Assembly: GCF_964199755.1 (NCBI RefSeq)
Contig: NC_133907.1
Location: 253,001-317,000 of the forward strand
Direction: 5' to 3'
Length of the DNA stretch: 64,000 bases
Source of the DNA: Larus michahellis
Taxonomy: Eukaryota > Chordata > Aves > Charadriiformes > Laridae
This document shows, piece after piece, positions 22,690 to 36,240 of the stretch. How positions within the stretch are numbered: the first letter of the stretch is position 1; the number at the start of each line of letters is the position of its first letter. Both the position numbers and the translations under genes were made by a program. Below the pieces are notes generated by a model. That model saw nothing but the letters and a program-made list of their open reading frames with translations. It ran no database searches and was not told the origin of the DNA.

Positions 22690-25600
22690 TCAAAAAATGT
22701 TTATATGCAGAACAGCTGATCTGGCTTGGCAGGACAGCAGGCGCTGCCCACAATGGAGCAAGTGCCCCGCAGGTCTACAGCCATCCATTTCTAACAAAGT
22801 GCAAGACAGATTTCTAAAGACTTTATTTTGTTGTGACATGGCATGACCAGAAGCCCCTGGCGAGGGAGGGGGCTGGGACGTGCCCAGCCCTGGGTCCAAC
22901 CGCACCATACGGCTGCGTCTTGGGGGGACGGTGGGGAGAGTCACCCCTGGAAGTCCAAAACCAGGCTGACTGCTGCTCCTCTCTGCTCCTCGTCCCACAG
23001 GCATCCCACCACTGCCTCACCTGCACCTCCCTCTCTCTCCCCACCCTTCTTTCTTAATTATTATTTTAGTAAGACTGTTTCTAACTTCACTGCTCATTCC
23101 GCAATATCCCAAGGGCTACAACTGTTCATTAGACAGAATTTCTGCTTTAATTGCACTGACACAGATGTGTAGGTTATCTGGAAAAAAATTACTAAAATGA
23201 GCAGTGAAGAATGGGGCTGGATGCCTTTCTTCCCTTATGTAGAGTTTAATTTAACATTATTTCCCCCCATACCCTGTAAAAGCAGCATCATTCAGTGCAT
23301 CACGGGTTCACAGAGGAATTAACCCGGATTGTTCCCGCTGCCGAGGTGTGCCCTGCTCCCCACACGGCACCAGGGCTTCCCCAGGGGCAAAAAAGCCAGG
23401 TTTGGCTCTGGAGGCAGCAGACTAGGGCCGGAGGGCCTGAGGCCACCAACCCACTGGACTGCAGAGCATGGCCCCTCCACAGGTGCCGGAGCAGAGCCCC
23501 GCAGCAGCCCCTTGTCCCAGGAGAGGAGCCGGTGGCTGACACCCTGCCCAGTGACATGTCCCCACCACATGGCAGGATGGCCTGTGTCCCCCAGGCAGTG
23601 CAAGCTGGTGACATTCCCCTGAGAGGGGAAGTAACCAAGACCACCAACAAAGCTTTAGGGAAGAAGTTCATGCTGCTGTACTGCCTCGACCCGACTGTAA
23701 CTTGTGGGTTTTGCTGTAAGGATAGAAAAGGTCCCCAGTGAACTCCTGGCTGCAGCCACCCTGCGTGCTTGTATCGTCATGGCTTTCAGCAACTCCAGAA
23801 CCATGTCCCTTGGCAAGATGTGGGAGCACCAAACCCTGGCAGGGCAGGAGGCAATGCCACCACTGCTTATCCCCACACCAGGTGGGGAACAGGCTCCTCC
23901 GGTGCCCCCTCACCCTCTGCCAAGAGGGAAACCACCAGACACAGAGAAATGTCATTGCTTCTGCTCAACAGTGTCCAGGCTACGAACCCACCATGGCTGC
24001 ACAGCTGTCAAATCAGCCATGGAGTTCACATGAACTTCCTCTGCAATTCATGCTGGCGAGAGCCAGACACATAATAGCCTTGGATTCACAGAGAAAGAGC
24101 TGCCATGTTATTTCTATTTAAAAATCTCTATTTGAGCTTCATACACTCATTCTTCACACGTAATACATGTGCACATACACACAAAATGCTTCTGGATCTG
24201 GCTCCCTGCTGCATTTCACTTCATCAAGAGCACTGCCTGGTAGCTATTTCAGGGTTTGGGTCCCTGTTACTATTTAATAGATTTTAATTCTGTAACAAAA
24301 AGTATGAATCTGCCAATTTTTTTGTTACATCTTATTGCCAGGAAAAAGAAAAAAGAAAAAATCATACAAGAAACTTGCTACCAACTTCCTTTTCGCACTG
24401 TTCTACCCCCTTACCTGCCAGCCCAGGCAGGGGCTGCTCTCTGGGGCCGCAGCACAAGGGCTGGGTGAAGGCTGCGGGAGCATCACCTAGGACAGGGGGG
24501 ACAGGCAGATGCACACCAAGAGTTCAAGTCCTATCTCTGAATATGTCTAAACGCCATTAAAAATGTCTCCTCCAGCAAAACTCATCTTTGATTTAAGGAG
24601 GGGGGAGGGGAAGGGAGGTGGGGATTTCACAAATGCTTCATGTCAAAGAAGTCTATACTGGGGGGGTGGGGAAAATCAAAACTTTCCTTTGTTGCTAGGG
24701 GACTTACTTGCTTTGTATCTGCTGAAAACCTTTAAAATTCCGCCATTGTATTTTAAGAAAACCCTGAAACTGAAGCATCTCATGTGCTAGAAATCAAGAG
24801 ACAGAACACATCCGTTCCATCCTTCATTTCTAAGTACTTCGCTCAGGCCTGACTTCGTTTCATATCTTGGTCCTCGATGCTTTTTGGCAGTTTGCTCTAG
24901 ACTTACTGGCAAGGGCTAAAAGAATTCTATTTAGCTGGTGTCAGCTGAGCATCTGCGCCTGCAAAAACTGGAGTGGGGGTGATCCTGACTGCATTTCAAA
25001 AGCACATTTCTTTTTGGGAGCTGCCACAAGAATTTTAAATCTAAGTGTGTCTGGGTAGCAGGGGGGACTCCCTCCAGAGGGTCCCTGCTGCCATCCCAAG
25101 CAGAGCACCCAGTTCTGGGAAGCATTCCTGACCAGTGGGGGGGAAAGGAGCTAGGAAGGCTCCGTAACCTGTGACCCCCCTAACAAAAGGCAGGGAGAGC
25201 ATCTAGACCCACAGTCTGCTGGCAGGTGAAGGCAAGCATTGTGTGCCTCCACCAGGCAGGCACTGGCGCACCGCAGGACAGGTCAGCAACGCAAGCCCCA
25301 GCTGCAGAACCCACAGGGTTCACCCCAAAAGGCACCGGGTCATCAGGGAGGGGAGGGAGCCAGGCAGCCCACCCCTCGTCGCCAGCACAGGAAGGCTGTG
25401 GCTGTTGGGGCAGCTCCCGCTCCCCACGCAAATGGAGGAGATCACGGATTTCCATCCTGACCATCCCCGAGTCTCCTTACGCCTCCATGTATTTCACATG
25501 TACTATCTTCACTCTCCTAAACACAGCCATTCCGTCTTCCAGCTCAACCACAGGAGGAAACAATAAAAGACGTGCTTCCTTCCACAAAGCCTTTACATTT

Positions 25601-28600
25601 TGCTTTCCCTGTCCATCTCAGTTAAAAACAGATGAACCACGGTTTTCTGTCTCCACCAAGCCTGGAGACCAGCTCAGCATTCAGAAAAGCCAAATTTGAG
25701 ACCCAGCTCCAACACGTATTGCGTGTGTGACCCTGGGCAAGCCCTTTGGCTTCTCTGCGTTGTAGGTCCCTGCATATAAAAATACAAATACCCTAAAAAT
25801 GCTATAGCTAAGCATGAAGAGAAGACAAAAGACCTATTAAAAGCCCTCCTTCATCTCTGCCAGAAGGAAAACACTATTACCCAGTACTTAAAAAGACACA
25901 CTAAAGGAGAGCAGCTGGGGGTGCAGTGATGCCCCAGCAGAGCAGGGAGCCCCTGGCCAGCCACCCCACACACCCCAGGACGGGGCAGTGCCAGGCCCCC
26001 GCTGTGCCCTTGGCCATGCTACCATGGGGGGCGAGAACAGCCCCTGCCCCCAGCACTCCCGGCAGACGGTGGGGCTGGTCCTGCACCAAAAAGCACCATT
26101 GCCAACAATCCAGGGATGAGAACTTTTGGCAAAACTGACATGAAACAAAAGCTGTTAGTTTCACTCTTCCCGAAGGAGAGACTACCTCTCAGAAGCCGTG
26201 TTTTCTGCCAGAAGACGTGTTCCACATCAGCCGTACAGACACTGACACCAGAGGGACTGGCCCGTGCAGAGCTGGTGGCACCACCCCAGGCATCGGCAGT
26301 GCCTGCTGGCATGGGAGCGCTGCTCATGTGGGACCTCGGCCAGTGCAGGTGTCTGCTCCCAGGCTGGACCTTCAGAATTATTGCCTGAAGACAAGCAAAG
26401 GCACCCCCAGCAGCTGAGACAGTTTATGTAGCCATTAAAAGCCCATCCCCTTCTGATTGGATGTAAAATACGAACAGCTGAATTTCTGTTACCCTGGCAG
26501 TCACCTGATGCCAATCCTTCCCCAGAACACTGTGCACCACATCCATACCTTTCTACTCAGAGAAAAGAGAACAGCGAGTTTCTTCTCCCCCTGCCTCCAT
26601 CGCTTCCTACCCCATTTCCAAAACATCATCCCTCCTGCAGCAACTCCCTCCCCAGGTGCTCCAGGCTGACGCTGCCTGCGGAGCAGGGAGCTGCAGCAGG
26701 ATGCGCTGGTGGCACTGGTGGCGTGCACCTGCGCTCTCGGCAAGGTCCAGCCCAAACGTCCTTGCAGCCGGGCACCGGCCACAGCAGCAGCTCATCTTCT
26801 GACAACTGCCTGCGATTTATCTTTGGTACACAGGCACAGGAAGACTGACAGATCCTACACTGGGATTTTATCAGCAGTATGCAGTTATGGGAACAAATCC
26901 TTTTAGACTACCACAACAAAATGCCCAAACCCACAACAATAAACTAAAGAACAATACAGGGGAGCATGGCAGCAAATACAGAGCATGACCCAGGTTCTAG
27001 GAAGCAGAGGAGGTTTGTGTGTCCACTCAGAATTTATTCAAACTTCTGAGAAATCAGTAGACCACACATTTTCATCTAGTTACGTATTTTGCCTTGTGAA
27101 TTTTGTTTTGTGCAAACCCTTCACCCTGCTCTTTGATTTTAAACAGTTCAAGGACTGCATCCCCTCCTAAACCAGATGAGCGGCTCCCTGGTGAAGGCTC
27201 CTCCTCTTTACCCTCCGTACTCTGTGAGGAGCAGAGAGCCCGCACAAGACCCATGGGAACTGCACCCCTTTTCTCTCCCTGTGGGCAGATGGCGGTGCCT
27301 GACGTGGCCCCAGCGCACAGCTCTGGGCAGGGGCTGGGGCTCAGCTGAACTGACCTCCCCGCAGCAGGTGAGAGAGTTCCACAACAAAAATTAAGGGTCT
27401 GGCATCCACACCGGAGACATCCAGGAGTTACCATAAGACAGTAGAAGAGTCTAAAAACGTAAGAAAAAAACCCAATGAAAGACAAATCTCCCTTGGGTTG
27501 GTCTCGGGTGCAGTGGTGCTCCCTGCTCAGGGTTTGTGCTTTGACGTCCCCACATGTGCAGGGCTTTAGCCCAGACACCATGGGGATGGGCAGGAGCATC
27601 TCTCCCCGGGGGTCCCAGCTCTGCAGCCAGGACTGGGCGCTCTGGGAGGATGCGGCCATCGGAGGCGGCGATGTCTGGCAACAGCAGCCCAGGCTGTAGC
27701 AGCAGACAAGGACCCAGACAACAAAGCCGAGGCAAAACGCCATCAGATAGAGGCAGACATGTCTGGCAGACCACGGCTTTCGGAAGCAAGGAGACTTTCT
27801 AGGCATGCCCTGATGTCTGCAAACACCGCTCCTCGCTGGGTGCACAATTAAGCTAACAGCAAGATCGCTAAAGTGTCCTACACCATACTCCAAATACTAT
27901 CCATCTAATGAGAATAAAAAAACCCGCAAGAGTAGAAGTGTGGCAAAGGAGCAAGCAACTGGAGACTGCAGGGAACAACTCTGCAACAAAAAAAATATTT
28001 ATATTTCATTTTCTGTTATTCATATTCTAAGAAAACCACGTGTTTTCACTTGCATCTTTGCCTCCCCCCTGAGGCACAAACATACACACAAAATGGGACA
28101 GGGAAGACCAGGAAAAGCAGGAAGAGCAGCACAGCTAGAACACATCCCTGCGCACATGCTTTCCTAAATCACAGGACAAAAAAATGGGTACAAGTTTTAC
28201 AACAGTCGAGCAACAGCAAACATCTTTTGCCAGAGTGAAAACGCTCCAAGCTATGCTGCTCAGAGGAGTGTGATACTGGGCTCCCTCTGCCCACCTGGCT
28301 TATCTGCTGAAATCTGTTGTTTAAGGCATTAATATAAAATAAATATAAACAAGTCATTGGTGCTGCCGGACGGTTCCCCTGCGGCCTGCGCCAGCGCTCC
28401 GGCAGCAGGGCTGCACTGGCCCCGCACGCCCCGGCTGCTGCCAGCCTGGAGCTGCTCCCACCACAGCAACGCTGCCGGGGGGATGGCAGGGGCCCCACAG
28501 CTTTCGTGCATAAGCGAGGACTATCTTGCTGTACAACCAGACTGCGCCATCAGGCTCAAAATAAAGCAACTGAAATAATTATTTCTTGTCTTAATTTAGA

Positions 28601-30879
28601 TCATGACTTTTACTGATAGAGGCTTGATAAAGGTCTAACGAATGACTTGTAGGTATTATGAGCATGTTAAAGATCTGAGTGTGGTTATAAGCCAAGGCCA
28701 TAAGCTCTGTTGACTTCCCAGGCTCTGTAACAACTGATTAGCCATTTATTAAAATCATTTATTCACCACTTGTTAACACTTTATTTAGTTGTTTCTTCCC
28801 CAGCAGGCTCAGGACACCACATCTGAGCAAAGACGCCTTACTTTTGAGGTACTCTCATAAACTCAATTCTAAATTGAGAGAGAGACCCATACACATTACG
28901 ACAATGTCTTTTAAACCAGCAAAGGCTCTTTTGCAGACATGTTCAGCTCAAATCCAGCAGCCTGGTTCACCAGGGCTCCTGATGCCTGGTTTTGTCCATC
29001 CTGAACACGAGCAGCTCTTGCCATGCTTAACAGGAGACTGACATCACATGACTTAAAAAGCTTCAGGTTGTCAAACTACTTTCACAAAATACAGTGAAAG
29101 CTTTTTTCCTCAACGTAATGCTGCTCATTAGTTTGCCAGAGCAACAGCAAATGGAAAAGTTCTTGCGCTTAAAAAGACCTAGAGCTTCTGAAGATGCTTC
29201 TATATTGAACAGTGGAAGAAAAAATCCCATTCAGGATTACCAAAATGTAGCCAGCTATCGGTAGACAAAAACCATCAGGTTTGCAAAATCAGCCTCTGAA
29301 GGCACCACTGCATCCCCCTCTGCGCTCCAAAGAGCGGGTACCGCCGCTCTTGGGGCAAGGCAATGAACCACCCATTTCGTCAACTGAGTAACCAGGGTGT
29401 TTATAGTACAGCAGCTGCAATCAGCCTTCATAATTAGATCTTGGCAACTCTTGAAATACTTCACTTACCCAGTTTACCTGGAAAGGTGCGACCTAAACAT
29501 TCAGTGCCTGGAGACATTTGAAAGAAAAACAGAAAGCATCCGTCAGTGATGCGAGCCACATCCCCCCAGCTCCCCTCTGGGGGACTCACCCTCCACGAGC
29601 CCCCCTGTAGCCAACCGTGGCTGGCACCTGCGCCCAAACCTATAACCTCCGCAGTGGCCAGGAGTACCCAACGCGCTGTGAGCTGGGTCTCACCACTGCC
29701 AGTAACAACCCCACATGCTTTTCCCACACCGGAAGCTGCGGCACGAGGTCCCGTTCCTCCCCATCTGTGCCTCTTCACTTCCCCAGGACCACTGTCCTGC
29801 AGCACTTGTGGCCAACTTGCCCAATGACACGCTGAAGCCTTATGAAGGTTTCCAAAGAGTTTGGGATGACTCAGCCCACCCCAAGACCTTCCCTCCGTAG
29901 TGCCAGACCACCTGTGCGTGGCCGGCAGCACTGTGCCATGGGTAACATGTCCTGTGCCATCTCCTCTGCAGACACATGCAGCTGAGCCCTGGCAAACGCT
30001 CAGGGTTTCCTGACACCCAGTCCCCAGTGGGGGGCAGAGGCTGGGGGGTGCTGGAAGGGAAGACCCAAAGCAAAATCTAGTTCAAAACCCCAGATGCAAT
30101 GCCAAGCAGATGTATTTTCAAGTGAGGAAAACTCATGGCTACTCTCTGGCCCATCAGTAAGCAGGGCATTACTAGCTGCAAAACTGGTGGGGTGACGGGA
30201 CATGGACCCCCCCAGCACCACCGCAGGCCAGGCCAGCACTCTGCAGTCCCACAAGGATTTCACCAGAGAAAACCTGTGTACGGGGCTCTTTTATGAAGCC
30301 CATAAGAACCGTCTGTCACTGATAACAGTTAATTGGTACAGATTAGCACCTGCCACAGCGTGATGCCAAAGGAGCCCTACTGGCCCATAAAAGTGTCCTT
30401 TACCCAGGGAGGGGGAGGCTCTCAAGACACTGAGTCCTGGGTGCTCACATGCTGCCTGCTCCTCACCTCACAGTGCAGGAGAGCGGCCGGGAGGCTCGAG
30501 GGGCCACAGGAACACATCATTCCTCTCAAATAAAGCTTTAGGAAGTTACTTCCCATGCACCTGAGAGGACAGAGATGAGAAAATTTTTCACCCCAGGAAA
30601 AGATTAAGAGCCAGAGAGCGGCTGTAAATTACGGCAGCAGCTAAATAACTCGGGCTCCATAGGCTCGGAGTCAGCTCGCTGATTTTAAGTCCCAAAGCAA
30701 TGGTGCAAACGTGCGGTATTGCTTGCACTCACACGGGAGCCAAAGGCCTCCGCAGGCCTGTGCACTGCCAGCACCAAGCCTCACAGGACAGGAAAGAAAG
30801 GAATTCTGATGAGCCACACGCCAATGGGCAGCAACAAGCTGTGACCTCCTCCTCCTCCGCAGCCGGCTTGCTGCAGAGC
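22690..30879. other. Intron 1, central part
   Basis: Alternates GC-richer patches (about 22840-23030, 23290-23950, 25230-25460, 27170-27850, 28360-28500, 29540-30060) with AT-rich patches (about 28560-29250). One old MIR-like SINE remnant (about 25685-25830) is visible. A long minus-strand open frame (27072-27893) is discussed under findings. No exon of a known family was recognised. Confidence 0.5.
25685..25830 (+). mobile_element. MIR/CORE-SINE-like remnant
   Basis: The stretch GTGTGTGACCCTGGGCAAGC, then CTTTGGCTTCTCTG and a TATAAAAAT tail, follows the order of the conserved core and 3' part of MIR-type SINEs, preceded by a weak match (GAGACCCAGCTCC). It is heavily diverged, as expected for an element shared across amniotes. 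Boundaries are uncertain. Confidence 0.55.
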
Positions 30880-31005
30880 CCGAAAAGGGGTGGGAGGCCA
30901 AAAAAAGAACGGAGACCGAAAAAGGGGCAGGAGGTCAAGGGAAAAGTAGAGGCTGAGAAAAAGCGGAGGCCAAAAAAGTTCTGGGAGGCCCCAAAGGTGT
31001 GGGAA
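30880..31005. repeat. 18-bp minisatellite, seven units, in-frame Lys/Arg-rich
   Basis: Seven consecutive units of exactly 18 bp in the plus frame read PKRGGR, PKKERR, PKKGQE, VKGKVE, AEKKRR, PKKFWE and APKVWE. The nucleotide unit is of the type CCRAAAAAGGNNGGAGGY. The array is purine-rich on the plus strand, antisense to PMEPA1. An open frame from 30700 to 31014 includes it. RGGRPKK resembles an AT-hook core, but the frame is only 104 codons and no other coding evidence exists. Confidence 0.85.
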
Positions 31006-32833
31006 TCCAAATGAAAGTCAGAGGTGGAGAAAAACCCTCCGTGCCTACCACTGGCTGGATCAAGATCGGCTGTTCTCTGGTTAAATTTCCAGAAGGCACC
31101 ATCTCTCCCAACACCCTGCTGCGCAGCACAGGGAATGCCCACGTGGGCGCATCCTCCCCTCATGCCACGTCTCACCCAGGACGTTCTGGCAACAGCCCGG
31201 GATGCACGGGAGAACTGAGCCTGAACCCCCTGAAGCCAGGCAGGATTCGAGGATGCTGCTGCTCGCCTGGCTCTCACCTGCTCACGTTTGCCCTTTTGGT
31301 TTAGCCATGCATCTTGCCAACTTTAAAATGCACACAAGAATTTGCACTTGAAGTCAGTGCTTTAAACTTGACGCTCGGTCCTCCTCCCTTCCTCCATATG
31401 TGTAACATTTGTTTTAATGCCATCAGCAGCAGGGAAGAGGCACAGGAGTGTCTGAGCAGCGGGCGCGTGTTCCCTGCAGATGAGTGCCCGGAGCCCTGCT
31501 GCAGCCCTGTCCCGCCAGATGTCTCCGAGAGAAGGGTGGCTCATGCTGCCTGCCCACCAGCAGCAGCGAGGAACCAGTAATTATACTGGCTGGACCAACA
31601 CCTGTCAGTGGTTTTGTCTTACACTGTTTGTGCAACCAAAGAGTCTGCCAACAAAACAAAGATGTACTTAGTCTAAACAGGTGAAAACATGAAACAGGGA
31701 ATGGAGATGCCATGTTTGTCCCACGACGCCTGTGCAACATGTGCTGGAAAATGATTTTTGGTTTAGCCTGCAAGAAGTCTCCAAAAGCAAGTAAAAGCAT
31801 TGCATGCACCAAAAAGACAAGTCTGCTGTGGGAGGAGGGCAGAGGACTGCCCGTCCCCAGAGCCCAGCTCTTGGAACTGGCCTCACACAGGGCAGGGTCC
31901 AGGGATGCTCTTTGCTGGGTGGCAGCACCAGCACCAACAGAGCCTGGCCCACCAGCAGCGTGGCCAGGAATCCTGCCGGACCAGGCATCCCACCCAGGGC
32001 GGCTCGCAGGGCCAGCTGCCCATCAGAGCTGCTCCCTGAAACGCCAGTTGAGAGCAGAAACGCTTGCTCCCACCGCGCCGCATGCCAGGGTCTCTGCGGG
32101 CAGGGACTCTCGTGCCGCATTTCCCAACCATGGATCCGGAGCTGGGCAGCGAGGTGCCAGGGGAGGGCGAACACCCCGAAGGACCAAGGGCAAAGATCCC
32201 AAAGGACCCAGGCCAGTCGCAGCCTTTCTGCAAGGCAGGAACGCCAGGACCAGCTCCAAACCACACCAAGTCACACCCAAGATATGCTCCCCATCGGCAG
32301 ATGGGATTTATTGTAGATGATTTGTCCTGGCATAAAACATCAGCCCCATCTCTTGCAGCCTATTTACCAAAAGCCACTAAACATTAAATGGAGGCAAAAA
32401 GTGTATCCTAGCAACATCTGGAATTTATCCCTCCCTTCTTCTGGGGGAAAAAAAAAAAAAAAAAAAAAAAAAATCACTCCCTATTCTTTTTGAGACAGAA
32501 AAGTGATTATATAGAATTATAATGCTGGAAGAAGGTAGAGGAGAGCTGAGATTTTCTTTGAAATGCTGTTTGGACAATTGAAAAAAGGACAGTTTCAAAG
32601 AAGCAACAAACCCTATCTCAGCTTTTTCTGCCCTGTCTCACAGTGCCAGGCCTTCCTCCCATGTGCTGGCTAAGACACTCTTAGGAAAGCAACAGAGTTT
32701 TTTTTATCCTTGCAAGACCTTTACTAAGCTAGAATAAAAACCAGCTCTAAGTCCTAACTGGTGGAAGATACACCAAATAAAAAAAAAAATATTCTTTCAG
32801 TTCCTGCCAAGAAGATTTGGAGGAGCCTTGTTT
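31006..32833. other. Intron 1, unique sequence and a poly(A) run
   Basis: GC-richer unique DNA up to about 32280, with overlapping open frames of 100-200 codons in several frames at once, a base-composition effect. AT-rich sequence with the A26 run follows. No known repeat or exon was recognised. Confidence 0.5.
32448..32473. repeat. Poly(A) run of 26
   Basis: Twenty-six uninterrupted A residues, the longest A homopolymer in the window, preceded by CTGGGGG. No target-site duplication or retroposed gene body was recognised beside it. Confidence 0.95.
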
Positions 32834-32912
32834 TCACAGAAGCACAGAATGGTTTGGGTTGGAAGGGACTTTTAAAGGTCATCTAGTCCAAACCCCCTGC
32901 AATGAGCAGGAG
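32834..32912 (-). mobile_element. CR1 LINE 3'-end fragment, reverse orientation
   Basis: CACAGAATGGTTTGGGTTGG, AGGGACTTTTAAAGGTCATCTAGTCCAAACCCCCTGC in sequence is the reverse complement of the 3' UTR end of CR1, the commonest dispersed repeat in birds. It is only about 80 bp, so strongly 5'-truncated, with its 3' end on the low-coordinate side. Confidence 0.9.
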
Positions 32913-34136
32913 AGGTTTTCTGTGGAGAAAAGCGCTTTGGGGACCAGCTTTCCAAAAGAAGACAGGTCAGTCTTTACCCAAGAGAGCCAGTGCTCTACCT
33001 CTCCAAACAGAAGAACGGAAAGGCTTTAAATATGGAAACAGGAAAGACTATTTGGATTAATACGAGGATGCAAGGTCAAAACGTGATATCCTGCACTTCC
33101 TCACGCTCCCGATCCCTGAGCAGCTGGGTGACAGCCCCCACAGCATCCCCTGGCCCCAGTCGCAACCGGGGAAGCCTTGGTTCGGGGGAAAGCCTCCCAG
33201 AGGGAAGCGACACAGTCATTCAGGCCAAGCCCACAGAAGTGCCTCCAGCTACTAAACGACCCAACGACTTCACCTAACTGCATTGACCGGGCTGGAAAAC
33301 AAAGCTGCAGTCCTTGGCATGTGCACAGTTAGGACGGGACGGCTGCAAGAGTTCTGCATCTTCTGCCTGACAGCAGTTACAACCCCAGTAAGGGATGCCC
33401 GGTCCCGTGCCCAGCCCAGCCCTGGGTGGCCACAAGGGGAGACCACAGGGCGATCGCAGGGCAAACCCCCTCCTCACCACACGGAGCCCCAAACAGCAGC
33501 TAGGTCTGACTTTGCAAACGAGGGCAAGGCTGTTCCTAGAACCATTACTCAGGCTCCCCAACTCCCATCTCGGCTGCCGGTGGACTGGATGCAGGATTTC
33601 ATCAGGACATTAAACTCAGAAGATGTAAAATCATTGTCCAAAAAACCAATTATACCTATTTTCGTAACAGCCAATTTAAGCTTGTATTTAGGTCCCCTCA
33701 CATACCCCTACATTACATAAAGCATTTCTTCCACTTGAAATGTAGCTTTCTAAAGGCCATTTTGCTTAATTTAATAGATGGTTAATGTGGGTCTGCAAAT
33801 CTCTGGAAGCATAACCAAGGAAGACACATGGCTGCAAGATACAGTGTGATCCCGAGCAAACAGAAAGAAGAGGAGGGGATGAAAAGCATTCCCAAAGCCA
33901 TGAACCTGCTGAGACTGGAGTGCACTTGTGGTCTGAACAGCAGCAAAACCCCGCGGTCAACTCAAAAGAGAAATTCCTGAACATCCGCAGGCAGCCGTTA
34001 ACCCAGCCGAGAGCAGTCAGCGCCCGCAGGACAGACCCTTCCCATGCTGCACAACCCAGCCCACGCAGGCGTGCCTCCCTCGCATTTCAAAGAGCTACTT
34101 TCTGAACCTAAATTAAATAAATGCAGTCATCTTTGC

Positions 34137-34160
34137 TTTTTTTTTTTTAAAAAAAAAAAA
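34137..34160. repeat. T12-A12 perfect palindrome
   Basis: Twelve T followed directly by twelve A, a perfect 24-bp self-complementary tract in AT-rich surroundings. It is capable of cruciform extrusion and a likely site of length variation. Confidence 0.9.
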
Positions 34161-36199
34161 GCTGCACTAATAAAAAGCTCATAGTGAATCTATTAAATTG
34201 AGGCTGTCCATTATGTTTATTGTTCCTTACAATTCAGGCCTGGATGGCAAGTCAATGGATGTTGAGAAGTATTTATCAAGAAAACCCAAGAGAATTATGA
34301 AGATTAAAAGCTATCAGCAAGACCAGATGCGTTTGTAACCCCATAGTTTGCTCTGCGCCTTGCTGGGAGCACACAGGATCCCCCAGAAACCTCTGCACCC
34401 CCAGTTCCTGAGCCCATCTCTGGCACATCAGTTGACAGCACAGCCATCACCTGCATTCCCTGCAAAAGCTGAAAAAGGTGCAATTTGTACATACTGCTAT
34501 GAATAAGTCACACTAGACAAATATAAAACGTTAATTGCACGACACGCCAGTGATCGGTATCATTAAGCGCTACACACCCCATGTGTGTGTCTGAGCATGC
34601 TGGAGAGAAGACACTGAATGCGAGAGCGCATCTTCCCATTCAAACAAAGTCCCATTACAGTAATATAAATGAAACAACAGAAGTGAGATTCCTGTTATTA
34701 TACGGGAAATTATTGCAAATTAAGGTAATTTTACTTTGAATTGTGTGAAGCAAATGTCCATAAATCATGTTGTCCCTGAAGTGTCCTGAAGGAAGCACCT
34801 AACAGGCCAAGGTACTTTCAAAGCTCAGTCCTAAAGAGCCTAATCTGCATATGCTGGTCTAAGTTACTGAAGTCAAGAGACCACCCTTGGTAAGGTGGAA
34901 TACCGATGGAAAGAATGAAAAAAATCATAGAAAGAGCAGGACCTGCTCCTCCAGGAAAGCAGCAGAGATGTCTGCCTTCAGCAAAGCTGAGCCCCTGCCG
35001 CCCAGGCCAGCGCCGGGGACATCGATGCTCTCCGACCCTCGAGGAACCGGGTCTCATCACACCCATACCTGTGAAGAGCACAAGGAAATTCATCCTGGTT
35101 TCAAGGTGACCAGTCCCACCTTGGGTCACGTAAGCTACTGAGCTGTGGATTTCATCCTCCGGGCTCCAACAGCTGGCCACTGCCCTCAGCAGGGTGAGAA
35201 ACGGCATGGGAAGGTGTGGGAGGTTCGGGGCACAGCTTCGCTGTGGGGGCGGTGCTTTTTGTGTTATTAGAAATAACAGTATTAATCACAATATTAAACA
35301 GAAACCACTAAGAGGAAAAATTTCCAAGCTGGCCCGGCACAGAGCCCGGCCCACAGCAGACCCCCAGGTAGCTTCCCCAGGACTGTCCTCGGCAGCTGGA
35401 GCCACGGATGTGTCGCACAAGGATGGAGGAGGCAGACAGCAGATTCAGCAGGACAGCTGTAGAGACTCGGGCTTGGAAATGTTGAGTTTTAATGCCGAGC
35501 AGTTAGATGTCTTTTGGGAATTCATCCAAATGGCACTGTTTCCTTCCCACTTGCCCTGCAGGTAAATCTAGCATGTGGCTTACACAATCTGTTGACTTAA
35601 ATAAAGCAAGGGCATACGAAGAAAGCTGTTCAGACATCAGGAGAGGCTCATCAGTCCTTTGGGCAGAAGTCTGGGTCACGTCCTCCCCCACGTCGTGTGC
35701 TCAGTGCGCTGGCCAGGGCCCGTCCCCCTCCGTGGGAGCACCCCAGCGAGAGGGCAGTGGGGATGGCCACAGCCTTCACAGTGTCAGGAGCAGGACGACA
35801 ACATGTTGCCAAATTCTTCCATATTTTCTGCCAGTGCCAATGCTCAAATTTAATTTACAGAAATTTGAGTCCATGAGCTCTGTGCTCCAGTCGAGCCCTT
35901 TAGAAATGAAACGCAAACAAGCAGTGACCACACGAGTCTGCCGGGCTCGGGGGACGGGGCCACAGCCACCCCAAACCTCATGGCACCGCCCCAGCTCGCC
36001 CCCAGAGTGATGCTCATCCATCGGGTGGATGCGGGCTGTTTCTGAAGCCCTGCGCTCTGCAAGACCTGGCAGGATCCCCCTCTCCCACAGGCGAAGCCCA
36101 GCTGCAGCACGAGGTGCGGAGGTGGCAGCGGGATGGAGCCATCCCCGGGTCCACCACCCTGCGCCCTGGCAGTGCTGCAGGCCCCGGCTCTTCTCCATC

Positions 36200-36240
36200 G
36201 CTAGTCCCAAACCCCCTCCCGCTAGTCCCAAACCCCCTCC
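36200..36240. repeat. Tandem duplication, period 21 bp
   Basis: GCTAGTCCCAAACCCCCTCC occurs at 36200-36219 and again, identically, at 36221-36240, separated by one C. Confidence 0.95.

Noticed and set aside
24889..24903. TCTAGAC at 24896, and similar sites at 25202 and 45887, as further Smad palindromes
   Set aside because: Each lacks one or more bases of GTCTAGAC. Half sites are too frequent to be informative.
31668..32320. Overlapping plus and minus open frames of about 200 codons
   Set aside because: Mutually overlapping frames on both strands with no family match, explained by local GC content.
34137..34160. T12-A12 tract as a Rho-independent-type terminator or retroposon tail
   Set aside because: This is eukaryotic DNA and no element body adjoins it. 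It is better described as a simple palindromic homopolymer pair.
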